A DNA stretch of 64,000 bases from Acheta domesticus (GCA_031308135.1 JAHLJT010008756.1:74621821-74685820); one strand, 5' to 3'; positions 33,246 to 44,394 are shown, counted from the stretch's first letter. Notes: a model not told the origin generated them from the letters alone. Numbers and translations: made by a program.

Positions 33246-34610
33246 TGCCGGTTTTCTTTGTGAAAATTCGTGTTTTTGAAATGGAAAACTTAAATGCTTA
33301 ACCGAAGTATGTGAATGGATGAAATGTATTCAGGGACTCCAGAATGGAGAATGTAGTATGAGCTACAGTAAAATCATACTAACGATAGTTAATGAGATAA
33401 TCGTGTTAATAAAAAACTGCTTACTGGGTGAATTCATTGCTACTTCCATGCTACTTCTTCCTATATATTGTTAATCGCACCAATAATATTACGTTCGTGC
33501 TTTGATAGTAAAATCGGTGATGTTGACAATACTTACTTTATTAGCGGATTCCTATGTATCGTATTGGTCAAGTACTGATCCTTAGCTGTGTCTGGTCGCG
33601 TTTATTTGCGCGAATTCGTGCGGAAAAACAAACCTGATTGTTCCCAAATTACGACGCGTTGCATCGCTTACCTTGTGCGCTTCCCCCTAGCTAGACATAA
33701 TTTGATTCTTGTTATCTCGCATCCTGTCTGTTTCTACCCCAAATCATGTCATTGCGCTGGGGCTAGTGAAGGTCGCCTCAAGGAAAACAAGAGCTCTTGG
33801 ATCGTCCAAGAAAGCGGGAGGTCTCATGAAATATTTACGCTTAAGAAATTGAGATCACGCACGGTTCAAATCTCAGCAGGAGGTCGGGGAGTTTTCCGGC
33901 CCTTTCCATGCCAGGAATGCTAAAAATTTAGTAGGATATTGTGAACTGGGTATCTTTTTCGAACACACTTCGGTGTGTCAAAATTAAAATTAGAAATTTT
34001 TAGAAAAATTAGAAAAATGACTTTCTCTTCCCCTCTTCGGATTTATTTAGACGTAGTATCACGTGCATCAGATTGTTAGAAAATAAAAAATGACGTGCAG
34101 TGGAATAAGTTTCCTTTTGTAATTTTCTAATAAACTTGTTACTAAAATAGGATGAAGGAACCAAACGAGAGCTACATGGATATCTCGTAAGGACTCTTCT
34201 GTTTTTGATACTAAAAGAGATGTTTGAAGTATGTAGCAAAGAACTCAGTCGTCAGTTGTATTGCCCAGTGAATTTACAATTTCATTCTGACTTACAAGAA
34301 ATCGTAAGTAAGAACTGAAATCGTAAATTCCCTAGACACAAAAATGAAGATTACTTGTGGCCTGCAAGTAAAATTTCGCTGAACAAAACCGCACAAATGG
34401 TCGCTAATGAGCTAAATGTTGATGGTGTAACAACAACAAAAGCAAAAAATGCTACTTTCTAAAAAGAGGCACGCACACAGCTTAAGAATAGCATACAAAA
34501 TACTCTCTAAAAAATTGGAATAAACCAAATATTTTAACAAAAAAATCTTCATGAATACTGCAATACTGCAAACTGCAACTGCAACTGCAATACTGCAAAC
34601 ATAGTACAGT
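33246..34610. other. Intergenic, nothing recognised
   Basis: A 111-codon frame at 33588-33923 ends within a phrase ACGGTTCAAATCTCAGCAGG that resembles a Pol III B-box region, so a further diverged SINE may lie at 33800-33910. An (ACTGCA)-like short repeat occurs at 34554-34602. Confidence 0.35.
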
Positions 34611-34613
34611 ATA

Positions 34614-34930
34614 CAGGATGAGCCACGTAACTTTAGCACCTCCTGTAATTTTTGAACGAATGAAGTTATTGCAATGTAGTTTTCACGGAAGTGCAAGAGG
34701 GAAATGGAGCTAATTAATGTATGTATGTGTTTTCATTTTATCACTTGTATTTTGCGAGATATTAAGGCAACTTTGTCTTGTTTCTTTCAAATGATGAGTG
34801 TAAAAAGACGAATCCAATAATAGGCCTATACATAATCTCGTATGTTAGATAAATATTTTTTGAGTAGTTTTGATTTTTGTGCTACTAGTATTGAACGGAT
34901 ATTTTGAATGTAACAGACCACCAGCGAAGG
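34614..34930 (+). mobile_element. Single arm of the 1.2-kb foldback family
   Basis: This starts TA/CAGGATGAGCCACGTAAC and follows the left arm of the element at 38711-39937 for about 300 bp. Shared phrases are TTTAGCACCTCCTGTAA, AGTTTTCACGGAAGTGCA, TGTAAAAAGACGAATCCAAT and GTTAGATAA.TATTTTTT. No inverted partner arm follows before the GC-rich DNA at 34.95-35.4 kb, so this is a deleted or solo-arm derivative. Confidence 0.85.
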
Positions 34931-34984
34931 TGGACTAGTAGCCGCGCTCTCCCTGCTATCGTGCGCTCGCGGCTGCCACTATTT

Positions 34985-35410
34985 CTACTGCTATTTTCTA
35001 TTTTTCCTGCCACTATTTCTTTCCTCTCCTTTCTCTTCCTTTTTTCTCTTTTTCCGCTTTTCCTCTCTTTTCCGTCTTCTTTCTTTCCTTTTTTTGCATA
35101 CCTCAGAACAGCACGCCCCGTCGTCGGTGCTGCACCTGACCGTGTTGCGGACCACGCGTCGCCAGGAGCGCTGTGATTCCCCGAAACGGCGCGCGTGCCG
35201 ACTTGGACCGGAGCGAGTGGCCACGTGGGCGGGGATTTAGGGGACGACGTGATCTCACGTGCGGCGGCTGGCTCGCGTGCCCGTGCGCTTCAACGCCCCG
35301 ACACCCGAGCCCGGCCACCGGGTGCGGCACGTAGCGCCGCGCCACCGCCCACGCGCAGAACCATTTCCAACCGGGGCCCCTAGGAAGCGGCGCAGCTTCG
35401 GGTGTTGAGG
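34985..35410. other. T/C-rich tract followed by CpG-rich island
   Basis: About 34985-35095 is an almost pure pyrimidine tract on the plus strand. It is followed at 35110-35410 by a strongly CpG-rich block. Overlapping frames on both strands are artefacts of composition. The sequence at 35430 (TTTTAAAGGGCGAA) resembles a short phrase within SINE G. Confidence 0.45.
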
Positions 35411-35445
35411 CTCTAGTCATCAGCCGGGGATTTTAAAGGGCGAAA

Positions 35446-35515
35446 CATATCAATACATTATGATACATTATGATATGATACATTATGATACATACATTAT
35501 GATATCAACATGTAA
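35446..35515. repeat. TGATACATTA-type short tandem repeat
   Basis: About six imperfect repeats of a 10-11-bp unit TGATACATTA, interspersed with TGATATGATACATTA variants. Confidence 0.8.
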
Positions 35516-36034
35516 CACTTGGTACGAGTGTATCAACTCGTAAGAAAGAGACAATTGAGGGATGTCGCGTCAGTTGCTACGGACGAAAGTTTATTTGGAA
35601 GAGACTGGCTCGGGTTCGTAAAAAATGGAAGCCTGAATGTAGGTCGAGATATTATAAGTGATATTCTGATTTAAATACACGAATTTTCAAGAGATTACAA
35701 GATTGTCGAAACCTTGGGGAAGGTATTTAAGAACATTAATCGGTGGTTCTAGAAAACGGGACAACATATCCGCGGATGCGGAGCAGGTAATAGTTTGCCG
35801 ATTGGTTGTGGTAACCCGAATTCGCGAACAATATATTTTATTTTCGTTGGAACCTACGTGTTTTATTTAAAATTACCTCAAGAGAGAGGCAAACGGACAG
35901 CGCCGTTGTGTAAGTGAAAAATAGCGGCAGGCGAATTTATTGGAGATATCAACGATCGCGGACATCTACGACATACGACCCGAGGGACATTCGCCCCTCG
36001 GGTGACACCTTTCGCTGTAAGATGGCGAAAGGGT
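35516..36034. other. Intergenic, nothing recognised
   Basis: No gene is supported. The stretch ends where the SINE G 3' fragment begins. Confidence 0.4.
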
Positions 36035-36137
36035 GGTAGCGAATTTTGCGTCTGCAGGTCAAAGAGTAGGATTGATAGCCTGAGCGTCGCCACGTAAAAT
36101 AATTCATCACTCAATTGAACCGAACTGAATTGAATAC
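36035..36137 (+). mobile_element. SINE G 3' fragment
   Basis: Contains AGCCTGAGCGTCGCCACGTA, AAATAA and a degenerate (TTGAA)n tail, matching the end of SINE G at 15080-15125. The 5' half, including the tRNA-like head, is not recognisable, as expected for a 5'-truncated retroposon. Confidence 0.75.
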
Positions 36138-36144
36138 CGCGAGA

Positions 36145-36410
36145 GAATGCCTGTCAATGGTGTAGTAGTTACACCAATTGCTTACACAAGATAGAACCGG
36201 GATACAAATCCTGGTCAATTTACTTGAAATTTGGGATGGACGATGCGGGTTTGCGGGAGATTTTCTCACAGGGCTTGCGTTTCCCCTGCCTTTCATTTCA
36301 TTGTCGATCCATCATCGTTCATCTTTATACATTCCATATACATCTTTATACATATACACATATATTCAAATTTATACATTCTAGGTTTGGTTATTATGGC
36401 TGGGCAATGG
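36145..36410 (+). mobile_element. SINE C copy 1
   Basis: The head has a B-box-like GGGATACAAATCC. The body carries GATGCGGGTTTGCGGGAGAT, TTTCTCACAGGGCTTGCG, TTTCCCCTGCCTTTCATTTC and ends in CATC/TATACA-rich sequence. The same order occurs in three more copies up to 38.41 kb. An hAT element is inserted immediately after it. Confidence 0.78.
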
Positions 36411-36419
36411 GATCATAAT

Positions 36420-37204
36420 TAGGGATGGAAGAATTTAGCACTTAAAATATTAAAACTCGCATTTTAAAAACAAGGCTTTAGCATTTTATACCACTATGAA
36501 AATTAAGATTTAGCATTTGGTAGCATTTGATAAGAAATTATTATTACTAAGGGAGGTCTCTTTGAGATAAAAAGTTATTTTGATGCTATTTAGATTTTCC
36601 CATTAAAATTAGGAAATAATGGAAACTAATTTCATATTTCGTCATTTTTTAATTTCAACAATTATTTAAAGAAAATCCTTAGAATGATTCCAGTCTTGTA
36701 TAGAACTCCATGCTTCTGAATAACACTATTCAAAGGAGAGGAAAAGGATTGTCTTGCAATTTGTAAATATTTATTAAAACACATTTTTAAATGAACATAT
36801 ATTTTGTTAAATAAAATCAGTTTGTATAAATATGTTGGCTTTCTTTAACCCATTTCTTCTACCAGTAACAAGCTACATTCACTGAAAAAATCGTTCAGCA
36901 TCTACACTGTTGGCCACTGTCAAAATTAAATGTTTTCAAACATCAATATGTTGTCGATATCGCATCCCTAATTAGGGAACACGAAGAAAATCATAAAATG
37001 CAATTTAGGAATTATATCGCAGATTCACGATCATTTCGCACATTCAACGTGATTTCGTATTTTGCGAACGATTTCGCATTTTATCGCAGATTGAAAACCT
37101 TCAGAAATGCGCTGCACCGGCTATCAAATACACAATTACTATTTTTTTCTCGGCGTTTGGTCATATTTTTAATTTTTTGCGATTGCTAAAATGTACCATC
37201 TCTA
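36420..37204. mobile_element. Composite hAT-like element with perfect 8-bp TSD
   Basis: The ends are TAGGGATGGAAGAATTTAGCA and the inverted TGCTAAAATGTACCATCTCTA. They are flanked by a perfect octamer ATCATAAT at 36412-36419 and 37205-37212, the hAT signature. TTTAGCA-type subterminal repeats lie near 36429, 36477 and 36512. Inside, at 36963-36976, an internal CATCCCTAATTAGGGA junction looks like the end of one element against the start of another. The right part instead carries ATTTCGCA-type repeats. It has no transposase. Confidence 0.85.
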
Positions 37205-37212
37205 ATCATAAT

Positions 37213-37440
37213 GAATCAGGGAGGAGCGACACCTGTTGAAGATGAGACCGCTCGCCTTCCACCTCTGGATACCCGGATTCAAATTCCCATCGATCCATGT
37301 GGAATTTCTGATGGGCAAAGTGGGCTAGCGGCAGATTTTTCTCAAGGGGTTCCTGTTTCATGAGCCTCTCTATCCATGACTGCTTTCTCATTATCTTCTG
37401 CATTGCTTATCTACCAAATCATACTTTCTTGCTGGGCGTG
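37213..37440 (+). mobile_element. SINE C copy 2
   Basis: Begins GGAGGAGCGACACCTGTTGA, then GAGACCGCTC and a B-box-like CCGGATTCAAATTCCC. The body is CGATCCATGTGGAATTTC, GGCAGATTTTTCTCAAGG and the CTGTTTCATGAGCCTCTC block. It abuts the hAT TSD on the left, so the composite hAT sits between two SINE C copies. Confidence 0.78.
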
Positions 37441-37487
37441 ACTATAATGCTTATGCACTAGCTTCGTAATGAATAATACCTCGAGAG

Positions 37488-37760
37488 AGGAGCGACCATT
37501 GTAGTGGTCAGACCGCTCAACTTCCATGTCAGGACACCAGAGTCCAAAAATCTCTGCCGATCCATGCGGAATATGCGTTGGGAAAAGAAGATTCGCGGGG
37601 GATTTTCTCGAAGTTCTCTCGAATCCTCTGCCCCTCTTTCCACCATTGCTCCGTCATCTTTCAAACCATGTTATTATCTATCACCCATCTATCAAACCGT
37701 TTCAGGTCTGGCAGAAAAGGCTTAAGTACTCGCTCCCAATAAGAGTGTAACACTGTATCT
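37488..37760 (+). mobile_element. SINE C copy 3
   Basis: GAGGAGCGACCATTGTAGTG, CAGACCGCTCAACTTCC, an eroded B-box CCAGAGTCCAAAAATCTC, CGATCCATGCGGAATATGCG, CGCGGGGGATTTTCTCGAAG and a CCTCTGCCCCTCTTTCC block. It agrees best with copy 2. Confidence 0.78.
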
Positions 37761-38110
37761 TCAGTACTTCGAGAGCTATTATTTTGTGATTGAGAGTTGG
37801 CAGCATTTCAACGTTTCCATGGCGACGATAGGCTCTGAGCCAATCGGGTGTGTGTTATGGCAGCTCCCACTGAGTTGCGTTGTCGATGGAATGCAAACAT
37901 AATCGCGTGCCAACCGAAGTCACGATCGGGTTTTGGCCGCGGACAACGGCCTGTGTCGAGGACCTGCGTTTGGCACCATCTACCTGTTACTGTCAACAAA
38001 AGATTTTCCGAGGAGTGATGCTTAATGAAAAAGACTGACCTGTGCTGATTTTATTTAACATCGAAAGTTTCTGAAATGTCCGTTCTTTATGCTTTTTCTA
38101 GATTAATGAT
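37761..38110. other. Spacer between SINE C copies, nothing recognised
   Basis: No gene or repeat recognised; one 63-codon minus frame is not supported. Confidence 0.35.
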
Positions 38111-38114
38111 TTGA

Positions 38115-38410
38115 TGGAGTAATGACAAGATTTGAATGATGATGGAGCAATGAAATTAGCTGGGTATCGAACCCGCTCTTGTCTACCCGTAGAATACACA
38201 ACTCTGTTTGTCGTGGTTCAAATTCGAGTGGATCCTTGTGGAGATATTGGTGTACAAGGCGGGTTTGTTACACATTTTTTCGAGTTTCTACTCTTTCCCC
38301 TGCCTTTCAATCTACCAGCATACAAATCATATTATTACTTATCCGTCAAAACATTCATCCCAAATATTGCGGAAAAAGCTAGGTACTTAGAATCACAATA
38401 AAGAATAAAT
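38115..38410 (+). mobile_element. SINE C copy 4
   Basis: B-box-like GTGGTTCAAATTCG, GTGGATCCTTGTGGAGATAT, GGCGGGTTTGTTACACATTT, TCTTTCCCCTGCCTTTCAAT and a CCAGCATACAAATCAT 3' block. An upstream GGGTATCGAACCC looks like a second T-arm-like phrase, possibly a diverged extra head. Confidence 0.72.
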
Positions 38411-38710
38411 GCTTGAATTCAAATCAACAATGAATCTAGGCATTTCAATTAGGAGGACGAGATCACGGTCTTGTATGCTTTTACTACCAGTCATTCGAGT
38501 GTCGTCGGTGTAAGGATAACGTTGCATCAGAGGCTGTTTTTTCAATCAAATTGTAGCGTATCACACGGCTGAAATGTGCAGGGTTTACAGATTTCCTCCC
38601 CGCTGAGGCGTGCTAAAAATGCCGTAGGCCAGAGTCTGCCGAATGCTTTCAGCTGTACGGGCGATGCTAAGTTGCTTGCGAGTTGTTTTGTAGACGTTTC
38701 AGCCACCATA

Positions 38711-39937
38711 CAGGGTGAGTCACGTAACTTTAGCACCTCCTGTAACTTTTCAACGGTTAAAGTTATTGCAATGCAGTTTTCACGGAAGTGCATGAGGGTA
38801 AGGGGCTAATAGATACGTGCATTAATTTCTATTTTATCACTTGTATTTTAGGAGATATTTTAGGTAACTTTGTTTTTTCAAATGGAACTATATATATTTT
38901 TTCAGTCCACCATGACGAGCGTAAAAAGACGAATCCAATGATGTACATATTGTTATATGTTAGATAAGCATTTTTTTGATTAATTTTGATTTTTGCGACT
39001 GGGGTTTAACGGACATTTTGAATAGTCTACCACACAAGGTCATGCAGCGCTCCACCAGCAACGCGCGCCCGAGCAAGGGAAGGGAGATTTGAAGAAACGA
39101 AACATGTTCCAAATATTCACAAAACCATTGCAGTTTTTTCCTGAACTGTGCTTTCCATCCTTCCGCATTTTCAGATTTTCGACTTTCTTTGATTGAAGGA
39201 ATTAAAGGATGGAAAATAAGGATGTCATTAGTTTGTATCGTATTAAAATTGTTTATAACTTCTACTCCATTTAATGGGGTTTCATAAGATAAGTATTAAT
39301 GGGATCTTGAAACCAAGCACAATAAGAATAAATAATTAAAACTGTACAAAAAATATTGCGTATTTTGAGCAAACAATTTCAATGTTAATAAGAATATAAT
39401 AATAACTTAGGGATAGAAATAATCTTATTTCAATAAATACTACTTAAGACAAATCCGTATTTTCAATCCCTAAGAAACACAAAATATCTGAAAATGGATC
39501 AGGATGGAAAGGAGAGTTCAGGAAAAAATGCAACAGTTTTGTGAATATTTTTCGTAGCCTCAAGTACTAAAATCCCTTCCCTTTCCCGACCCCGCGTTTG
39601 CTGGGCGAGCGCTGCGTGACCTTGTGGGGCTGACCCGTTAAACACTAGTCGCAAAAAAATCACAATTACTCAAAAAAATGCTTATCTAACATGTGACAAT
39701 ATTTATATCTTTGGATTCGTCTTTTACGCTTGTCATGATAGACTGAAAAAATATGTATAGTCCCATTTAAAAAAACAAAGTTACCTCAAATATCTCGTAA
39801 AATACAAGTGATAAAAGAGAAATCAATACACATATCAATTAGCCCCATTCCCTCATTCACTTCCGTGAAAACTGCATTGCAATATCTTCAACCGTTCAAA
39901 AGTTACAGGAGGTGCTAAAGTTACGTGACTCACCCTG
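38711..39937. mobile_element. Long foldback element, about 0.5-kb arms, TA TSD
   Basis: The termini CAGGGTGAGTCACGTAACTT and its inverted copy are flanked by TA at 38709-38710 and 39938-39939. The two arms stay recognisably inverted for about 480-540 bp. They share the segment with AGTTTTCACGGAAGTGCATG, the AAGACGAATCCAA phrase, a GC-rich AAGGTCA.GCAGCGCT piece and TTTTTTCCTGAACT. The arms enclose an AT-rich spacer of roughly 200 bp. No transposase frame exists. Mariner/Tc1-like mobilisation is inferred from the TA duplication. A single diverged arm lies at 34614-34930. Confidence 0.9.
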
Positions 39938-39939
39938 TA

Positions 39940-40419
39940 TAATACGCCTGTTATAAGCATTCTTGGAGACACGTCAGGGCAACAAAACCATCATCATCAT
40001 CATCATCATCATCTTCTTGAGATGTTATGTCAATTGGGTGTGGGGTTCAGTAGCAGTGTTTTGAGAGAGCAGAGAAGATTGCCAAAAGGTTAATGCTTAT
40101 ACCTATTACAATATACGGATGGAAATCTCTCGCGCATGATCGAAATTATTGCGCTTGATGCCTTCAATTCTTATTTTTGCGTATAATTTCTTTTCTTCTT
40201 CTTCCTCTTCCAAAATATGTCAATTTGAAGTTTATTGCAGAGAAACCACATTGTTATGGAAGAATGAAAGCACTTGCAGTGTTTATATGATAGGGTGAAT
40301 AATCTACTGCAGACCAGTAATACGGGTATTTGATACCGATACTGAATATTTCTTCTCCTTCTTTACACGTCTTGTGACCAAATATACTCTGCAATTTTAC
40401 GGGAAATAAATCAGAAAGA
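39940..40419. other. Intergenic with CAT microsatellite
   Basis: Contains a (CAT)n run at 39989-40013; otherwise nothing recognised. Confidence 0.5.
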
Positions 40420-40421
40420 TA

Positions 40422-41285
40422 CAGTAATCCCTCAACATTCGCGAGAGTTACGTTCTCAAAAAGCATCGCGAATGTCAAATCCGCGAATGTTGAGTCTATC
40501 TTTTAATGAGGAAAGGTGTATTAGATTCCTCGATATCGAAAAACTGTTTAGAAAAGAAAGTAAAAATATCTGAAAAGCAATAGCAGAAGAACTGGGTAAG
40601 CGCTACTACCAACAGAATTAACAATTAACGTTCCAAAGGGAAGAAATAAAACAATATTTGAACGTTTTCGAAGTTGAAAGTGATTGGATACAAGATTCGA
40701 AAATTTTTTTGATTCATCGCCCTCCACGTTGTTCTAATACCCAAACACTGTGTAAGAATTGCTGCTTCTGTTTCTCGATTTCGAAATTATTTCCATATTC
40801 GGAACATATTCGAATGTTTTTTCCACCAGAGCTTGTTGAAGTTTTAGACCGTCATTAACAGTTTTGACACTCACGCAAGACGCAGATTCGCTACATTCGC
40901 TGAAGATTCATTCGCCGAAGAAGAAACATTCGCTGAAGATTTTCCGAAGCTCCCCTTCAGTGAGGTCATTATAATGAGAATTGCATAGATCCTGAATGGC
41001 TTTTCTGATCATGTGTGCCGAAACCCTACCTCCAATTTGACGCAACTGAAATGAATTATTTTATAATTCTGTTGTTGAATGAGAACTTTGAGCTCCGGTG
41101 TCTTCTAAGTTCGTTTCCGAGGTGACACTGATAAAGGAAATGAAATGTGCTCTCTTAAAAATAATGTACTATCAAAAGACGCACTCGCGAATCTTAGTCG
41201 CGAATGTTGAACTCGGTAGCATTTCTGTAATCGCGAATGTTCGGAACTCGCGAATAGCGAATTCGCGGATGTCAAGGGATTACTG
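40422..41285. mobile_element. Tigger/pogo-like element, 864 bp, decayed
   Basis: The ends CAGTAATCCCTCAACATTCG and the inverted CGGATGTCAAGGGATTACTG are flanked by TA (40420-40421, 41286-41287). Several TTCGCGAAT-type phrases lie inside each end, the arrangement known for Tigger transposons. On the minus strand around 40920-41045 a short frame with IRKAIQDLCNSHYNDLTEGE looks protein-derived, consistent with a remnant of an internal ORF. No DDE catalytic region was recognised. Confidence 0.85.
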
Positions 41286-41434
41286 TATAATTGGTTAGAT
41301 GTATCCGTAAAACCTATTTAAAAGCAAGTAATAAGCACAACATTTCAATTTAAATATATTATTACAAATGGATATTGGAAAAATATTGGAGTTTTTGGGA
41401 GCGTTATTGGTTCTGTGAGTGGAGTGCATGTTAA

Positions 41435-41815
41435 AACCCAGAAGGTAGAGTCGTTTCTCCTCCGCTGGAACGTGAGATCTGGCGCCGACTCTCATGTCGG
41501 CTTGCAGGATTTCCTTCTCAAAGTATCTACAGCCCCAGCCGAGACAAGGTCTCCCCTCGCAACTGGTCTCCCCTCATGTGTGGTAGTGTATCTCGTGTAA
41601 GTGCGTGTGTGTAAGACCAGGAAGGAGTACATGGATGAAGAAGAAATGACCGGGAGAACCACTGAAAACTACTGATCAAAATTTTCCCGCTACTCCAGAC
41701 AGTGATTGTATTCTTGCAAGCTATGTAGCTCAAAAACTCGCCACCATCGGGACTCGAATCCAAAGATCTCCTGTTTAGCGACACTGCAGATGCAACAGCA
41801 TTGCCGCCCCAGAGC
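41435..41815 (-). mobile_element. SINE B, minus copy including 3' region
   Basis: On the minus strand: GGATTCGAGTCCCGATGGTG (B-box), CACTGTCTGGAGTAGC, an eroded middle, ACACATGAGGGGAGACCAG, GAGACCTTGTCTCGGCTGGG, AGAGTCGGCGCCAGATCTC and TTTAACATGCAC. It retains the 3' blocks that several other copies lack, and lost the CGCGCGATCTTTCC block. Confidence 0.82.
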
Positions 41816-42894
41816 TATCGCAGCGGGTGCCTAGAAGTTCAGTTGACTATATCATGATATCCTCATCCATCAAAATTGGCATCTCCGGAAAACTCCTCGT
41901 TCCCCGTGACCGGCTCTGGGGTAGGATGCGACATCGGCAAAGAAACCAACAAACATCAGTGTCCTAAATTAAAACATCATACATCGCTCAAAAACTATCG
42001 ATATTTTTAAATATCATTGTTTTTAAAAGTGACTTAGTAGCAGCAAACATTTATGTTCGAGTGAGGAAGAATTTTATTTGACTTAATTACTATTCAGAAA
42101 GTTTTCTGAATAGTAATTAAGATTTAGCTAACAAAACAAACTAAAAAAAACTAAGCACAATCAACAAAACAGCCTGAAATCCTGAGCGCTGAGAGTCATC
42201 CGAAGATGTCAAAGCATCCTCAGTTCACCTTAGACGGCTGCGGGAAGAAAAGGGAGGCCCTACGCCTATTGTGCATTCGTTAGCCGCCTTTTGCCGTGTA
42301 AAATACAGTACAAGTATAAGAAAAGGCGTAGAAAATACCAGGACATCGGATTCATCTCTCAGGAGAGAGATAGTATGCTCAATAAAGGAAGTATAAGAAA
42401 CGTTAAAAAAGTTCCCTTTGTTCAAGTTCATGAACTGACAGTGATATCATCAGTTATTATTTATTTATTTGTCAAAAAAACAGTAAAAACTGTATATGAC
42501 GTGTGGGGAAAGAGATTTATCTGAGCACATTTTCTTGAGGGCCAGAAAAAAAATTAGAAAATAATTATTTTAGAAAAATAAAAATATTTGAAAAATGTTT
42601 GTTCCCGAGTTATAGAAAATCAATTTCAACGGTAAATGAACTATAAGCAAAAGGAGTGCTCAACAAAACGTGAACACAGTGAAGCTACATTTACGTCCAG
42701 AAGCAAAACAAGGGGCCATCTCAGCATTTGCTCAATGGATCAGGGAAACTGGACAAAAACCTGATCGAGATGAGATTTAATATTTTTAATTCTACAAAAT
42801 AGTGAATATGGGAATTTTCCATTCACACAAGTAACCTACAAAACCTAAAACACCGAGCACAAAACATCGCTATAATAAAACCACCTCTAATACG
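41816..42894. other. Intergenic with a 40-bp palindrome and a dispersed repeat
   Basis: At 42082-42121 CTTAATTACTATTCAGAAA and its exact reverse complement flank a 2-base centre. At 42457-42516 lies a segment with AACAGTAAAAACTGTATATG, then ACGTGTGGGGAAAGAGAT, that recurs inverted at 50054-50117. No gene is supported. Confidence 0.6.
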
Positions 42895-42965
42895 GTATAT
42901 CGATGTTTAAAACAAGTTGTTTTTATAGGAACATCGGTTGTTTTGAAAACATCGATATCGAAGTC
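42895..42965. mobile_element. Fragment related to the ATCGAT-rich hAT element
   Basis: Contains TATCGATGTTTAAAACA and GAAAACATCGATATCG, the same subterminal words found at both ends of the element at 55473-56270. No terminal CAGGGATGG is visible, so this is a relic. Confidence 0.4.
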
Positions 42966-43340
42966 GCACGACTTCTCTGGGTGAGATCCGCCTGTGGAGC
43001 GGCGGCGACCGACAGCCGAGCGCGCGCGTCGGAGTAGAAGGATCGGACAGTGTGAGAAGAGGCGGCGCGGGGGGCGGAGGCGAGGAGCAGACGCTATTTC
43101 TGGCAAAAGCGAGCACTGCGCTCGCCCGCATTCCGACGGAGTCGCCACCTGCAGCCTCAGGGCTCCACCCGACTGCCCGCCAGACGCCTCGGGCCGACCG
43201 GCCACGCCTCGTCCATGTGGGCTAGCGGGAGCAGGACTCATCTCCACGAAGACGAGGTTGAAAGGGATATGGAAACGTGAACTCCACGGTGCGTTTAGGA
43301 GCGAAGGGAGGTGTGCTGCGGGTGGAGGGCGGTTCAATTG
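42966..43340. other. CpG/GC-rich island
   Basis: CpG-dense block with overlapping frames on both strands (up to 170 codons), which arise from composition. It could be a promoter island, but no exon or splice donor could be supported. Confidence 0.45.
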
Positions 43341-44394
43341 AAAATGGAGTTGGGAAGGGGAATACCTTTTAAGCAATTTCAATAGACAAAATTAATCAGC
43401 AACAGATCTCTTTTATGTTCCGATTCAACAGAAGATTCTCCGTCCTACTAATTCATAACTTATTACGTTAACAAACGAGTGTATGATTAATTGCATGAAA
43501 TAATCAGCCCTCAAGGCAATTGATGACCCGCGAAACGTGGACATTGTGTAACGATTTCGCCAATGTCCTTTATCTGTACTAAAAATTTCGCACCTAAGAA
43601 ATAATATATGGATATGTCAATATTTTCCTTTCAATATCTTGAATAGAATTTAAACCCTATTATCATCATTATTATTGTTATTAATAAAAATATTATCATT
43701 ATCATTAGTTCTAAATTTCATGTTTGCTTGTACATTTTAGAGCACGCTTTCTAATTTATGTGGGAAGACACCTACGTATTAGAAAAGTGGTCCGGAGACC
43801 ATTCGAAAAAAAGGAAACTAGAGGTCCGAGTTGTCATTTCACTGCCCCGACGCCAGTGAGAGCGGGAAAGAGAATCGTGTGTTTCGTTGGAGGTCGACTC
43901 CAGAAACCTTTTTCAGAATTTACGACTTGCCAAAAAAACGTCTGTATACTTCGCCAAACTTTATATTGGGTTCAATGGTAATTGATATATTATTATATCT
44001 TTATCATTATGAAATTATCCATCTAGAGCGCGATTTGTCTTTTCGGAGTGGAAATACCAATTAAACAATGATAAGATCTCTGAGCTTCTGCTAGTAAAGT
44101 ATCGACCAAAGAGCAAGTGTAGGAATCTGTGGATGTAGCTACTGGAAACCACGACGGTGCTGGCAATTAGAAGTGGTGCTAGGGTTACAGGGAAACCCCG
44201 ATGTCGACCAGAGGGGAGTAGCGCTCGTGAGAGAAGTATGGCTTCCCCTGATCCTATACGGCTGCCACACCATCTACACTTTGCCATTTAACTACCGAAA
44301 AGATTCCTCCACAGGCCATATATCCCGATTGCGTCCGGTGGTAAACTTTTTCAATGCCTTTTTCCTGCCACCCTAAAAAGGCTTAGCCTGATTG
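43341..44394. other. Intergenic with a GAAACGT/hairpin motif
   Basis: At 43519-43568, TTGATGACCCGCGAAACGT is followed by GGACATTG and its inverted copy CAATGTCC 14 bases later. This resembles retroelement 3' structures (see the 10.5- and 23.4-kb motifs). The rest is AT-rich without a supported gene. Confidence 0.35.

Noticed and set aside
42870..43382. 170-residue minus-strand protein
   Set aside because: Open on both strands within a CpG island; composition artefact without a recognised domain.
43519..43568. Complete hammerhead ribozyme
   Set aside because: GATGA and GAAAC are present, but stem II is too short and no cleavage-site strand pairs; kept only as a weak retroelement 3' motif.
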